Below, piece by piece: positions 1 through 10,222 of a stretch of 26,366 nucleotides of DNA. How positions within the stretch are numbered: position 1 is the first letter of the stretch; every line of letters begins with the position of its first letter. Both the position numbers and the translations under genes were made by a program. The stretch comes from Thalassolituus sp. UBA674. Lineage in GTDB: Bacteria; Pseudomonadota; Gammaproteobacteria; Pseudomonadales; Oceanobacteraceae. Under the pieces are notes generated by a model. That model was not told the origin of the DNA. It ran no database searches and saw only the letters and a program-made list of their open reading frames with translations. The stretch spans positions 1-26,366 of the forward strand of contig DBNK01000018.1 in the NCBI GenBank assembly GCA_002298335.1, read 5' to 3'.

Positions 1-1317
1 CTGGCCATTGCTCTGGCGCAGGAAGGCGGTCTGGGTGTGATTCATAAAAACCTGACGGCTGAAGAGCAGGCGGCTGAAGTCCGCAAAGTGAAGAAGTACG
101 AAAGTGGCGTCGTGAAAGACCCGATCACCGTACCCAGCAGCGCTACGATTCATGAAGTTCTGGCTCTGGCGATGGCCAACAACATCTCCGGTATGCCGGT
201 GGTGGATAACGGCGAACTGGTCGGTATCGTTACCAGCCGTGACGTGCGCTTTGAAAAGAATCTGGATGCTACCGTCGCTTCTGTGATGACGCCGAAAGAG
301 CGCCTGATCACAGTTAAAGAGGGCACCAGCCCTGCGGAAGTCCAGCAGCTGCTGCACATTCACCGTATCGAAAAAGTACTGGTTCTGGACAACAGCGACC
401 AGCTGGTCGGTATGATGACGGTCAAAGATATCGAGAAAGCCAAGGCCTTCCCGAACGCGGCCAAAGACGATCAGGGCCGCCTGCTGGTGGGTGCTGCCGT
501 CGGTACGGGGCCGGGCACAGAAGACCGTGTTGATGCACTGGTCAAAGCCGGTGTGGACGTGATTGTGGTGGACACCGCCCACGGTCATACCTCTAACCCG
601 GGCGGCACCGGCGTGATTGACCGCGTCCGCTGGGTGAAGCAGAACTATCCGGATGTTCAGGTGATCGGCGGTAACATTGCCACTGCTGAAGCCGCCATTG
701 CACTGGCTGAAGCCGGCGCGGATGGTGTGAAGGTCGGTATTGGCCCGGGCTCTATCTGTACCACGCGTATCGTTGCCGGTGTGGGTGTGCCGCAGATTTC
801 TGCCGTGGCGAATGTGGCTGAGGTCATGGCCAAGTACGATGTCCCTGTCATCGCCGATGGTGGTATCCGTTTCTCTGGTGATATCGCCAAAGCCATCGCC
901 GCTGGTGCCAGTGTCGTGATGGTAGGTTCCATGCTCGCCGGTACTGATGAAGCTCCGGGCGAAGTGGAGCTGTATCAGGGCCGTGCTTATAAGTCTTACC
1001 GTGGCATGGGTTCTCTGGGCGCTATGGGCCAGAGCCAGGGCTCTTCTGACCGTTACTTCCAGGATAAGAACGCCGGTACCGATAAACTGGTTCCTGAAGG
1101 TATTGAAGGTCGTATCGCCGTAAAAGGCCCACTGGGCAACATCGTGCACCAGCTGATGGGCGGCGTGCGTGCCTCCATGGGTTACACAGGTTGCGGCACC
1201 ATTGATGAAATGCGTACCAAGCCGCAGTTTGTGCGCATTACTTCTGCCGGGATGAACGAATCGCACGTTCATGACGTGCAGATCACTAAGGAAGCACCGA
1301 ACTACCGGTTGGGTTAA
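1..1317 (+). CDS. guaB: IMP dehydrogenase, 5'-truncated by window edge
   Basis: GuaB oxidises IMP to XMP with NAD+, the committed step of GMP synthesis in the cytoplasm. The reading frame is open from base 1, so the start lies outside the window; by comparison with E. coli GuaB about 56 residues are missing and 438 are present. After the first barrel residues comes a CBS-domain pair (roughly bases 120-450, with the linker motif MTPKERL), then the rest of the TIM barrel. The catalytic loop GSICTTRIV is intact, its cysteine codon at 757-759. The flap and C-terminal motifs (SYRGMGSLGAM, ESHVHDV, PNYRLG) match the family. The loop after DTAHGH carries about five extra residues (SNPGG region) compared with E. 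coli. A GTG at base 37 is not the real start. guaA follows after 110 bp, the usual guaBA order. Confidence 0.97.
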   Translation: MAIALAQEGGLGVIHKNLTAEEQAAEVRKVKKYESGVVKDPITVPSSATIHEVLALAMANNISGMPVVDNGELVGIVTSRDVRFEKNLDATVASVMTPKERLITVKEGTSPAEVQQLLHIHRIEKVLVLDNSDQLVGMMTVKDIEKAKAFPNAAKDDQGRLLVGAAVGTGPGTEDRVDALVKAGVDVIVVDTAHGHTSNPGGTGVIDRVRWVKQNYPDVQVIGGNIATAEAAIALAEAGADGVKVGIGPGSICTTRIVAGVGVPQISAVANVAEVMAKYDVPVIADGGIRFSGDIAKAIAAGASVVMVGSMLAGTDEAPGEVELYQGRAYKSYRGMGSLGAMGQSQGSSDRYFQDKNAGTDKLVPEGIEGRIAVKGPLGNIVHQLMGGVRASMGYTGCGTIDEMRTKPQFVRITSAGMNESHVHDVQITKEAPNYRLG

Positions 1318-1333
1318 TCCCACCCGGAACAAG

Positions 1334-1387
1334 AGGGGATGACCGCTGCTCCGTGCTGTTCAGCAAGGGAAGCGGCCATCCCCTTTT
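1334..1387 (+). terminator. Hairpin with T-run between guaB and guaA
   Basis: AGGGGATG.CCGCT on the left pairs with AGCGG.CATCCCCT on the right, with one mismatch and a loop of about 23 bases, followed by TTTT. It has the form of an intrinsic terminator. Because guaA follows 40 bases later, it may be only a partial terminator or an mRNA processing or stability element within the guaBA unit. Confidence 0.6.
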
Positions 1388-1427
1388 AATTTAATCATTC
1401 GATATCAACTCTGACCGGGAAGCATTC

Positions 1428-3005
1428 ATGTCACAGGACATTCATTCACAGCGTATTCTCATTCTGGATTTCGGCTCACAGTACACACAACTGATCGCCC
1501 GTCGCGTGCGTGAAATCGGCGTGTTCTCCGAGATCCGCGCCTTTGATATGTCCGATGACGAAATCCGTGACTACAAGCCGGATGGCATCATTCTCTCCGG
1601 TGGACCGGAGTCCGTGACCGAAGAAGGCTCTCCACGCGCTCCCGGCGTCGTGTTTGACCTGGGGGTGCCGGTACTGGGTATCTGCTACGGCATGCAGACC
1701 ATGGCTCACCAGCTGGGTGGTGCGGTTCAGGGTTCTGAAATCCGTGAATTTGGTTATGCCCAGGTTCAGGTTGAAACCGCCAGTCCGCTGCTGAAAGACA
1801 TCCGTGATCATGTGAACGATGCCGGTAACTCTCTGCTCGACGTGTGGATGAGCCACGGCGACAAAGTCATCGCCATGCCGGAAGGTTTCGAGCTGATGGC
1901 GTCAACGCCAAGCTGCCCGATTGCCGGTATGTGCAACACTGAAAAGAACTTCTACGGCGTACAGTTCCACCCGGAGGTGACTCACACCCTGCAGGGTAAG
2001 CGACTGCTTGAGCACTTTGTTCTGGAGCTGTGTAACTGTGACGTGCTCTGGACCCCGGCGAAGATCATCGAAGACCAGATTGCCCGCGTACAGGCTCAGG
2101 TCGGTGACCAGAAAGTGCTGCTGGGTCTGTCCGGTGGTGTGGATTCGTCTGTGGTTGCGGCACTGCTGCACAAAGCCATCGGCGATCAGCTGACCTGTGT
2201 GTTTGTGGACAACGGTCTGCTGCGTAAGAACGAAGGCGATATGGTCATGGACATGTTCGCCAAGAACATGGGCGTTAAAGTGATCCGTGCCGATGCCGAA
2301 GACCTGTTTCTCGGTCGTCTGGCCGGTGTCGACGAGCCGGAAGCCAAGCGTAAGATCATCGGTAATACCTTTATCGAAGTCTTCGATGAGGAAGCTACCC
2401 GTCTGGAAAATGTACCCTTCCTGGCGCAGGGCACCATCTACCCGGATGTGATCGAATCGGCAGCGTCTTCTACCGGTAAAGCGCACGTCATCAAGTCACA
2501 CCACAACGTCGGTGGTCTGCCGGAAGACATGAAGATGTCGCTGGTTGAGCCGCTGCGCGAACTGTTCAAAGACGAAGTGCGCAAGATCGGTCTCGAACTG
2601 GGTCTGCCGTACGATATGGTCTATCGCCATCCGTTCCCGGGCCCGGGTCTGGGTGTGCGCATCCTCGGTGAAGTGAAGAAAGAGTACGCTGAAATCCTGC
2701 GTGAAGCCGACGATATCTTTATTTCTGAACTGCACAAAGCCGACTGGTACCACAAAACCAGCCAGGCCTTCGCCGTGTTCATCCCACAGAAGTCTGTCGG
2801 TGTAGTCGGTGATGCCCGTCGTTATGAGTGGGTGATTGCACTGCGCGCCGTAGAAACCGTCGACTTCATGACCGCGCGCTGGGCGCACCTGCCGTATGAG
2901 CTGCTGGAGAAGGTTTCCAACCGCATCATCAACGAAATCGAGCACGTCTCGCGCGTGACTTACGATATTTCGAGCAAGCCACCTGCCACGATTGAGTGGG
3001 AATAA
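1428..3005 (+). CDS. guaA: GMP synthase (glutamine-hydrolysing)
   Basis: GuaA aminates XMP to GMP using ATP and glutamine. The 525-residue product has the usual length. An N-terminal class I glutamine amidotransferase domain (about 1-205) carries the full triad: Cys86 in GICYGMQ, and His181 and Glu183 in VQFHPEV. The ATP-pyrophosphatase domain follows with the P-loop SGGVDSS (235-241), and the C-terminal dimerisation domain ends in PPATIEWE. The ATG at 1428 is preceded by a GGGAAG Shine-Dalgarno-like sequence and gives an N-terminus (MSQDIHSQRILILDFG) that fits the family. It lies downstream of guaB on the same strand and completes the IMP-to-GMP branch. The next gene is 576 bp away, so guaA is likely the last gene of its transcript. 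Confidence 0.98.
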   Translation: MSQDIHSQRILILDFGSQYTQLIARRVREIGVFSEIRAFDMSDDEIRDYKPDGIILSGGPESVTEEGSPRAPGVVFDLGVPVLGICYGMQTMAHQLGGAVQGSEIREFGYAQVQVETASPLLKDIRDHVNDAGNSLLDVWMSHGDKVIAMPEGFELMASTPSCPIAGMCNTEKNFYGVQFHPEVTHTLQGKRLLEHFVLELCNCDVLWTPAKIIEDQIARVQAQVGDQKVLLGLSGGVDSSVVAALLHKAIGDQLTCVFVDNGLLRKNEGDMVMDMFAKNMGVKVIRADAEDLFLGRLAGVDEPEAKRKIIGNTFIEVFDEEATRLENVPFLAQGTIYPDVIESAASSTGKAHVIKSHHNVGGLPEDMKMSLVEPLRELFKDEVRKIGLELGLPYDMVYRHPFPGPGLGVRILGEVKKEYAEILREADDIFISELHKADWYHKTSQAFAVFIPQKSVGVVGDARRYEWVIALRAVETVDFMTARWAHLPYELLEKVSNRIINEIEHVSRVTYDISSKPPATIEWE

Positions 3006-3032
3006 TTCCGGCAGGCGTTTTTCGTTCTGCTC

Positions 3033-3065
3033 TTCACCGGAGTGAGTTTCAGTTGCTCCGGTGAA
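3033..3065. terminator. Perfect 10-bp hairpin after guaA
   Basis: TTCACCGGAG and CTCCGGTGAA form a perfect 10-bp stem around a 13-base loop, 28 bases after the guaA stop codon. No T-run follows on the + strand, so it is not a textbook intrinsic terminator. It could be a Rho-linked or 3'-end-protecting hairpin. Confidence 0.45.
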
Positions 3066-3425
3066 TCATTCCCTGAATTCAGAGTCTCAGGATGCCGGGA
3101 AACTCAGCGTACTGGCTGAAAAATTCACCCCGCAAATCTGCCAATCGCCTGATCCTGTGTCTTTGCTGGAACAGTCTGGCAACGCCGTCTATATTTCCTT
3201 TACACCTTGTTACAAACCGGAGCTCTGGCGCCGGTGTTTCTGTACAGGAGTGAGGGGGGACTCAATCAAGGCCGTGGTGGCAAGCATTCTTCCGCCATCT
3301 TTCCTTATGAATTTCCGGGCATTTCATTGCCACAGGATCTGAAAAATCAGCAGTGATTAAGCAGAATTCAGCCAGAGCTCATACCTCAACCGGTATGTTT
3401 TGCCCGTGTCGGATTTTCAAGTCGC

Positions 3426-3454
3426 TTTTTATGTCCGTTGATTGGGTATATAAA
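3426..3454 (+). promoter_or_regulatory. Possible malQ promoter (weak -35, good -10)
   Basis: The AT-rich run TATATAAATAAA contains a -10-like TATAAA at 3449-3454. At 17 bases upstream the only -35-like sequence is a poor TTTTTA. If used, the transcript would have a leader of about 120 bases containing the direct repeats and the inverted repeat described next. The assignment is tentative. Confidence 0.25.
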
Positions 3455-3480
3455 TAAACAGCCCGTCCGCGCTTGTCGTT

Positions 3481-3520
3481 ATTTTGCAGTTATTTTTTGT
3501 TTTATTGATGATTTTGCAGT
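3481..3520. repeat. Direct repeat ATTTTGCAGT, 30-bp period
   Basis: ATTTTGCAGT occurs exactly at 3481-3490 and again at 3511-3520. The 30-bp spacing is about three helical turns, so the two copies lie on the same face of the DNA. They sit 60-100 bp before malQ in otherwise AT-rich sequence. They could be binding sites for a regulator of the glycogen operon. Confidence 0.45.
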
Positions 3521-3528
3521 CGCTTGAA

Positions 3529-3548
3529 GTTCGTTCAGATAAACGAAC
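3529..3548. promoter_or_regulatory. Perfect inverted repeat GTTCGTT-6-AACGAAC
   Basis: GTTCGTT and AACGAAC form a perfect 7-bp dyad with a 6-base centre, 33 bp before the malQ start. It could be an operator for a dimeric repressor (LacI- or GntR-like in form) or a small hairpin in the leader of the glycogen mRNA. No regulator that would bind it is encoded in the window. Confidence 0.4.
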
Positions 3549-3581
3549 ATGCATGATTCTACTGAACATGGTTATTGCTAA

Positions 3582-5708
3582 GTGGGAGCGCTCTTGGATA
3601 CAGAACCGGAACATGGCTGCCTTGAAGCATTGCTCAGCGCCTATGGTATTGCTACTGATTTCATCAATTACGCCGGTGAGACGGTTCCCTTAGCCTGGGA
3701 AAACCGCCTCAGAGTGCTGGATCTGCTGGATGTGGATATCAGCAGTAAAGCGGCGGCTGAGGCTTCACTGCTGCATATCAACAGTCAGCGTTTTGCCAGT
3801 TGGGTGCCGAAAGCGCTGGTGGTTGAGGCCGGACACCCGATACAGATCCCCGTGCATCTGGACGTGGCGGATCTTTCCACGCCCATTCGCTGGAATATCG
3901 AGACGGAACGCGGAGAGCACTTCGCCGGTGAATTCATACCTTCCGACCTCCCGGAGACCGGAACCCATACACTGGCCAGCCACAGCATCAGCACGCGTAC
4001 CCTGAACCTGCCTGAGCTGCCACCCGGCTATCATCCCCTGACACTTTCGTCCGTTAAACAACAGATTCAGACCACGCTGATCACCGCACCGGATGTCGCT
4101 TATTCTCCGGAGTGGCTGGCGCAGAATCACAAACTCGCGGGCCTGTCGGTGCAGGTCTACACCCTGCGTTCAGAGCACAACTGGGGCATGGGAGACTTCT
4201 CCGATCTGCAGGATACGGTTATCCGGGCGGCGGGCCTGGGGATTCACTTTCTGGTGCTGAACCCATTGCACCTGCTGGATGCGGATCATCCGGAAAACTG
4301 CAGCCCATACAGCCCGATGGACCGCCGCTTTCTGAATCCTCTGTACATCGATCCCCGTAAGGTCGAAGACTTCAGTGAAAATCAGGAACTGCAGGGTTTG
4401 ATGGCAACGCCTGACATCCAGAGTGAGCTGCTGGAGCTGCGCAGCAAACCGCAGGTGGACTACACCGGTGTCACCCGGCTGAAATACGATCTGTTTAACC
4501 GCATGTTCGGTTTTTTCAAAACCAACCACCTTGAGCAATCCACGCCGAGGGCGGCCGATTTCTACAACTACATCGATGGTAAAGGTGAGCCGGGGCAGGT
4601 GTTTGCCAACAATCAGGCAGTTAAAAATCAGTTCACCCTTGAACATGCACGCGACCCCCTGTTTCATTTTTACCTGCAGTGGCTGGCCGAAATCCAGCTG
4701 GAAGCCTGCCAGCAACTGGCACTCCGCCATGGTATGGCAGTGGGCCTGATCCGTGACCTGGCCGTCGCCAGCAGTTCCAGCAGTGCTGAAGTACAGCTGA
4801 ACCCGGGGTTGTTCTGCACCCGTGCCAGCATAGGTGCTCCACCGGACCCACTGGGTCCTCAGGGGCAGAACTGGGGTTTGCCGCCGATGAAGCCCACAGT
4901 GCTGGTGGACAGTGGTTATGCGCACTTTATTACTCTGCTGCAGAACAACATGGCCCACTGTGGCGCCCTGCGTATTGATCACATCATGGCGCTGATGCGC
5001 TTGTGGTGGTGTCCTGGCCCGGGTGACAGCAGTACCGGTGCTTATGTGCGTTATCCGGTGGCGGATCTGTTTGCCATCCTGCGGTTGGAAAGCCTGCGTC
5101 AGCAATGTGTAGTCATCGGTGAGGATCTTGGGGTTGTACCGCCGGAAATCCGCGAGCGTATGGCGCACTCCGGAATACTCTCCAACGCCTTATTTTATTT
5201 TGAGAAATACGACGGGGTGGTGTTCAAACGTCCGGAGCATTTTGCACCCCGTTGTTTAGCCATGGTGGCTAATCACGATGTGCCGACACTGACGGCCTGG
5301 TGGAATAAAACGGATATTGCCCTGCGCCAGAAGATAGGGCTGCTCGATGACGAAGAGGTGCTTGCAGCGACCATTCATGGCCGTGAGTCCGATCTGATTC
5401 AGGTATTGCACTGGGTCAATAATGCCGGGCTTCTGCCGCAGGAGTGGCTGGACTTTAATATTCATCGTCCCTTTGACGAAATCCTGTGCCGGGCCATTTT
5501 CCACACCAGTGGCCGCATGGCGTCACAGCTGGTTTCCGTGCAGATTGAGGATTTGTGTTTTACCGAGCTGCCGGTGAATATACCGGGTACCTGTGCTGAA
5601 TATCCGAACTGGCGACGTAAGATGCCATTATCGGTTGATGATCTGCTGGCGGGAATTCAGGCCCGCCGGATGCTGGCCAGTCTGACCGAAGGGCGCAGGC
5701 AGGCATGA
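3582..5708 (+). CDS. malQ: 4-alpha-glucanotransferase (amylomaltase)
   Basis: MalQ transfers alpha-1,4-glucan segments between malto-oligosaccharides, releasing glucose and rebuilding longer chains (GH77). The protein is about 708 residues, near the E. coli enzyme. It has an N-terminal beta-rich region (to about 170), then the GH77 barrel from QVYTLRSEHNWGMGDF (191-206). The catalytic set is visible: nucleophile Asp466 in LRIDH, acid/base Glu514 in VIGEDLG, and Asp566 in ANHDVPTL. The C-terminus has PVNIPGT and NWRRK. A TAA lies directly before the first possible start, so translation must begin at GTG 3582 or at TTG 3594. GGGAG at 3584-3588 sits 5 bases before that TTG, so the TTG is a serious alternative. 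The gene opens the glycogen operon and its stop overlaps the glgB start (ATGA). Confidence 0.95.
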   Translation: MGALLDTEPEHGCLEALLSAYGIATDFINYAGETVPLAWENRLRVLDLLDVDISSKAAAEASLLHINSQRFASWVPKALVVEAGHPIQIPVHLDVADLSTPIRWNIETERGEHFAGEFIPSDLPETGTHTLASHSISTRTLNLPELPPGYHPLTLSSVKQQIQTTLITAPDVAYSPEWLAQNHKLAGLSVQVYTLRSEHNWGMGDFSDLQDTVIRAAGLGIHFLVLNPLHLLDADHPENCSPYSPMDRRFLNPLYIDPRKVEDFSENQELQGLMATPDIQSELLELRSKPQVDYTGVTRLKYDLFNRMFGFFKTNHLEQSTPRAADFYNYIDGKGEPGQVFANNQAVKNQFTLEHARDPLFHFYLQWLAEIQLEACQQLALRHGMAVGLIRDLAVASSSSSAEVQLNPGLFCTRASIGAPPDPLGPQGQNWGLPPMKPTVLVDSGYAHFITLLQNNMAHCGALRIDHIMALMRLWWCPGPGDSSTGAYVRYPVADLFAILRLESLRQQCVVIGEDLGVVPPEIRERMAHSGILSNALFYFEKYDGVVFKRPEHFAPRCLAMVANHDVPTLTAWWNKTDIALRQKIGLLDDEEVLAATIHGRESDLIQVLHWVNNAGLLPQEWLDFNIHRPFDEILCRAIFHTSGRMASQLVSVQIEDLCFTELPVNIPGTCAEYPNWRRKMPLSVDDLLAGIQARRMLASLTEGRRQA

Positions 5709-8088
5709 GTACCGGTACCTTGAGCGGGTCCCGTGACGGAGCCAGCACAGAAGCCTCTTCCAAAGTCTCTGAATATGCGGAGAGCGGGCCGGATGCCTCC
5801 ACTGCTGCACAGGGCGCTGTAACTGCTGGCGATTCCGCCTCCAAGGCTGTGATCATGGAAAATCTAGAAGAACACAGAACCCGTCATACCTTGTCACAGA
5901 GTGACATCGGTAGTCTGGTCTCGGGCCGCTTCAGCGATGTTTTTTCTGTGCTGGGTCTTCATGCGACCGCCGACGAAGGGTTGTGGGTTGTCCGGGCATT
6001 TCTGCCGGGGGCGCTGCAGGTTGAGGTCTTTGGTGAAGATGGCGTATTACTGGCGACCTGCGAGCAATTGCATACAGATGGCCTCTTCGAGGCATTCATT
6101 GTCAGTGAAAAGCCCTTGTTGTACCGCTTCCGTGTCAGCTATCCACTGGCCACACTGAATCTGGACGATCCTTACCGGTTTGCGCCGCAGTTGCAGGAGA
6201 CGGATTGCTACCTGTTCAATCAAGGTACTCAGGAGCGCGCTTATCAGTTTTTAGGAGCCAACCATCACTCTGTTCATGGGGTGGACGGTGTGCTGTTCGC
6301 TGTCTGGGCACCCAATGCCAGCCGGGTGGCGGTGGTGGGTGACTTCAATCACTGGGATGCCCGCGTACATGTGATGCGCAAGAACCATGAGTGCGGACTG
6401 TGGGAGATTTTTATCCCGGCCGATCTCAGCAACGGCCATTATAAGTTCGCCATCAATGCAGCCGATGGCCGCCGTATGCCATTGCGTGCAGACCCTTATG
6501 CCAAACGTATGCAGCTGCGTCCGGAAACGGCATCCGTGGTCTGCGCTAAATCGGCTTATCCGTGGAAGGATGACGCATGGATGCAATCGCGTGGAGCTAA
6601 ACAGAACCGCGGAGCTGCCATCGCCATTTATGAGGTACATCTCGGTTCCTGGCGTCGGACTGGCAATGGCCAGGAATTCTTAACCTACCGGGATTTTGCC
6701 GATCAGCTGGTAACCTATGCCTGTGACATGGGCTTTACTCATATCCAGCTGATGCCGGTGAGTGAGCATCCGTTTGATGGTTCCTGGGGCTATCAACCGA
6801 TTGGTATGTACGCGCCGACATCGCGCTTTGGAGATCCAGACGGTCTGCGTTACCTGATCGATACCGCGCACCAGCACAATATCGGTGTGTTGCTGGACTG
6901 GGTTCCGGGTCATTTCCCCACAGATGAATACGGTCTCGGGCTCTTTGACGGCACACATCTGTATGAACACAGCGATCCACGCCGGGGTTTTCATCCGGAC
7001 TGGAATACCCTGATTTTCAATTACGACCGGCCTGAAGTGGTCAGTTATCTGCTGAGCGATGCACTTTACTGGCTCAGTGAATTTCATTTTGACGGCCTGC
7101 GTTTTGATGCGGTGGCGTCGATGCTGTATCTGGATTACAGCCGCGAAGAAGGTGAGTGGCTGGCGAATGAGCATGGTGGCCGCGAAAACCTCGGCGCTAT
7201 CCGCCTGTTGCAGCAGGTGAATGCGCGTGCCTATTTTCACTATCCCGATATCATGATGGTGGCGGAAGAATCCACCGCCTGGCCGGGCGTTACTCAGATG
7301 ACATCCAGTGGTGGGCTGGGTTTCGGGTATAAGTGGAATCTTGGCTGGATGAACGACACCCTGCGCTACATGTCGCGTGAATCCATCCATAAACAGTTTC
7401 ACGGCAACGAAATAACCTTTGGCTTGCTGTACGCCTTTGACGAAAACTTTGTGCTGCCGATCAGCCATGACGAAGTGGTGCACGGCAAGCGCTCACTGCT
7501 GGAGAAAATGCCCGGTGACGACTGGCAGAAATTTGCCAATATGCGCGCTTATCTGGCGTTTATGTGGTCACATCCGGGCAAAAAACTTCTGTTTATGGGC
7601 TGCGAATTTGCCCAGCGCATTGAGTGGAATCATGATCAGAGCCTCGACTGGCATCTGCTCGGTTATGAGCGCCACGCCGGAGTGCAGAACCTGGTCCGCG
7701 ACCTGAACACCACCTACCGGGCTTTACCTGCCCTACATACGCGGGATGCTGATCACCTGGGCTTCGAATGGCTGGAAGCGGATCATCCATCAGGAGCCGT
7801 ATTTATTTTCGCCCGTCATGATCCTGACTCCGGCGCTGTGGTGATTGTTGCCTGCAATTTCACCCCTACCGTGTACGAACATTTCAGGGTAGGGGTTCCC
7901 CGCGGCGGTGATTATATTGAGCGGGTGAATACCGACAGTGAGTTTTATAGCGGTACCGGTAAGGGCAACTGGGGTTGTCTGACGGCAGAAGAATACGCCA
8001 GCCATAACCATCCCTGGTCCTTATCGCTGACTTTACCGCCGCTGGCCACGCTGATACTGGAGTGGACAGACACAGGAGGTAAATCCGA

Positions 8089-8092
<4 letters not shown>
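5705..8092 (+). CDS. glgB: 1,4-alpha-glucan branching enzyme
   Basis: GlgB cuts alpha-1,4 chains and re-attaches them as alpha-1,6 branches (GH13). The translated length of 795 residues is longer than the roughly 730 of E. coli. The family-like part begins near residue 66 (SDIGSLVSGRFSDVFSVLG). An N-terminal N1/CBM48 region follows, then the barrel with Asp468 (LRFDAVASM), Glu521 (MVAEES) and Asp589 (ISHDEVVHGK), and a C-terminal beta domain ending LPPLATLILEW. Residues 1-50 form a Ser/Ala/Gly-rich tail without family similarity. The ATG at 5705 overlaps the malQ stop, as at other junctions of the operon. An internal ATG at 5855, with AAGG eight bases upstream, would give a standard-length protein of 745 residues, so the start is uncertain. 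Confidence 0.96.
8074..8080 (+). promoter_or_regulatory. Strong ribosome binding site for glgX
   Basis: A full AGGAGGT lies inside the end of glgB, 8 bases before the glgX ATG. It supports the overlapping ATGA start and suggests that glgX is translated efficiently, coupled to glgB. Confidence 0.75.
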
Positions 8093-10210
<2,118 letters not shown>

Positions 10211-10212
<2 letters not shown>

Positions 10213-10216
10213 GAGG
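10211..10216 (+). promoter_or_regulatory. Ribosome binding site that fixes the glgP start
   Basis: GAGAGG lies 6 bases before the ATG at 10223 and overlaps the glgX stop codon. It decides for the short form of GlgP over an upstream in-frame start at 10079 inside glgX. Confidence 0.75.
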
Positions 10217-10222
10217 TGCACC

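Larger units (their letters stand above)
3006..3581. other. Gene-free stretch between guaA and malQ
   Basis: I find no convincing gene here. A GTG-started open frame at 3061-3342 (93 codons) begins inside a hairpin, has no ribosome binding site and resembles nothing I recognise. The left part holds a hairpin just after guaA. The right part, from about 3420, becomes AT-rich and contains a promoter-like TATAAA, an exact 10-bp direct repeat and a perfect 7-bp inverted repeat. This side is most likely the control region of the glycogen operon. Confidence 0.6.

Noticed and set aside
3061..3342. 93-codon open frame (GTG start) between guaA and malQ
   Set aside because: It starts inside a hairpin, has no ribosome binding site, its composition is unlike the neighbouring genes, and no family is recognisable.
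4170..5168. Long antisense frame (332 codons) within malQ
   Set aside because: Shadow of a strongly coding + strand gene with full catalytic motifs; its translation resembles no protein.
6680..7483. Antisense frame (267 codons) within glgB
   Set aside because: Same reason: codon-bias shadow opposite the conserved GH13 barrel.
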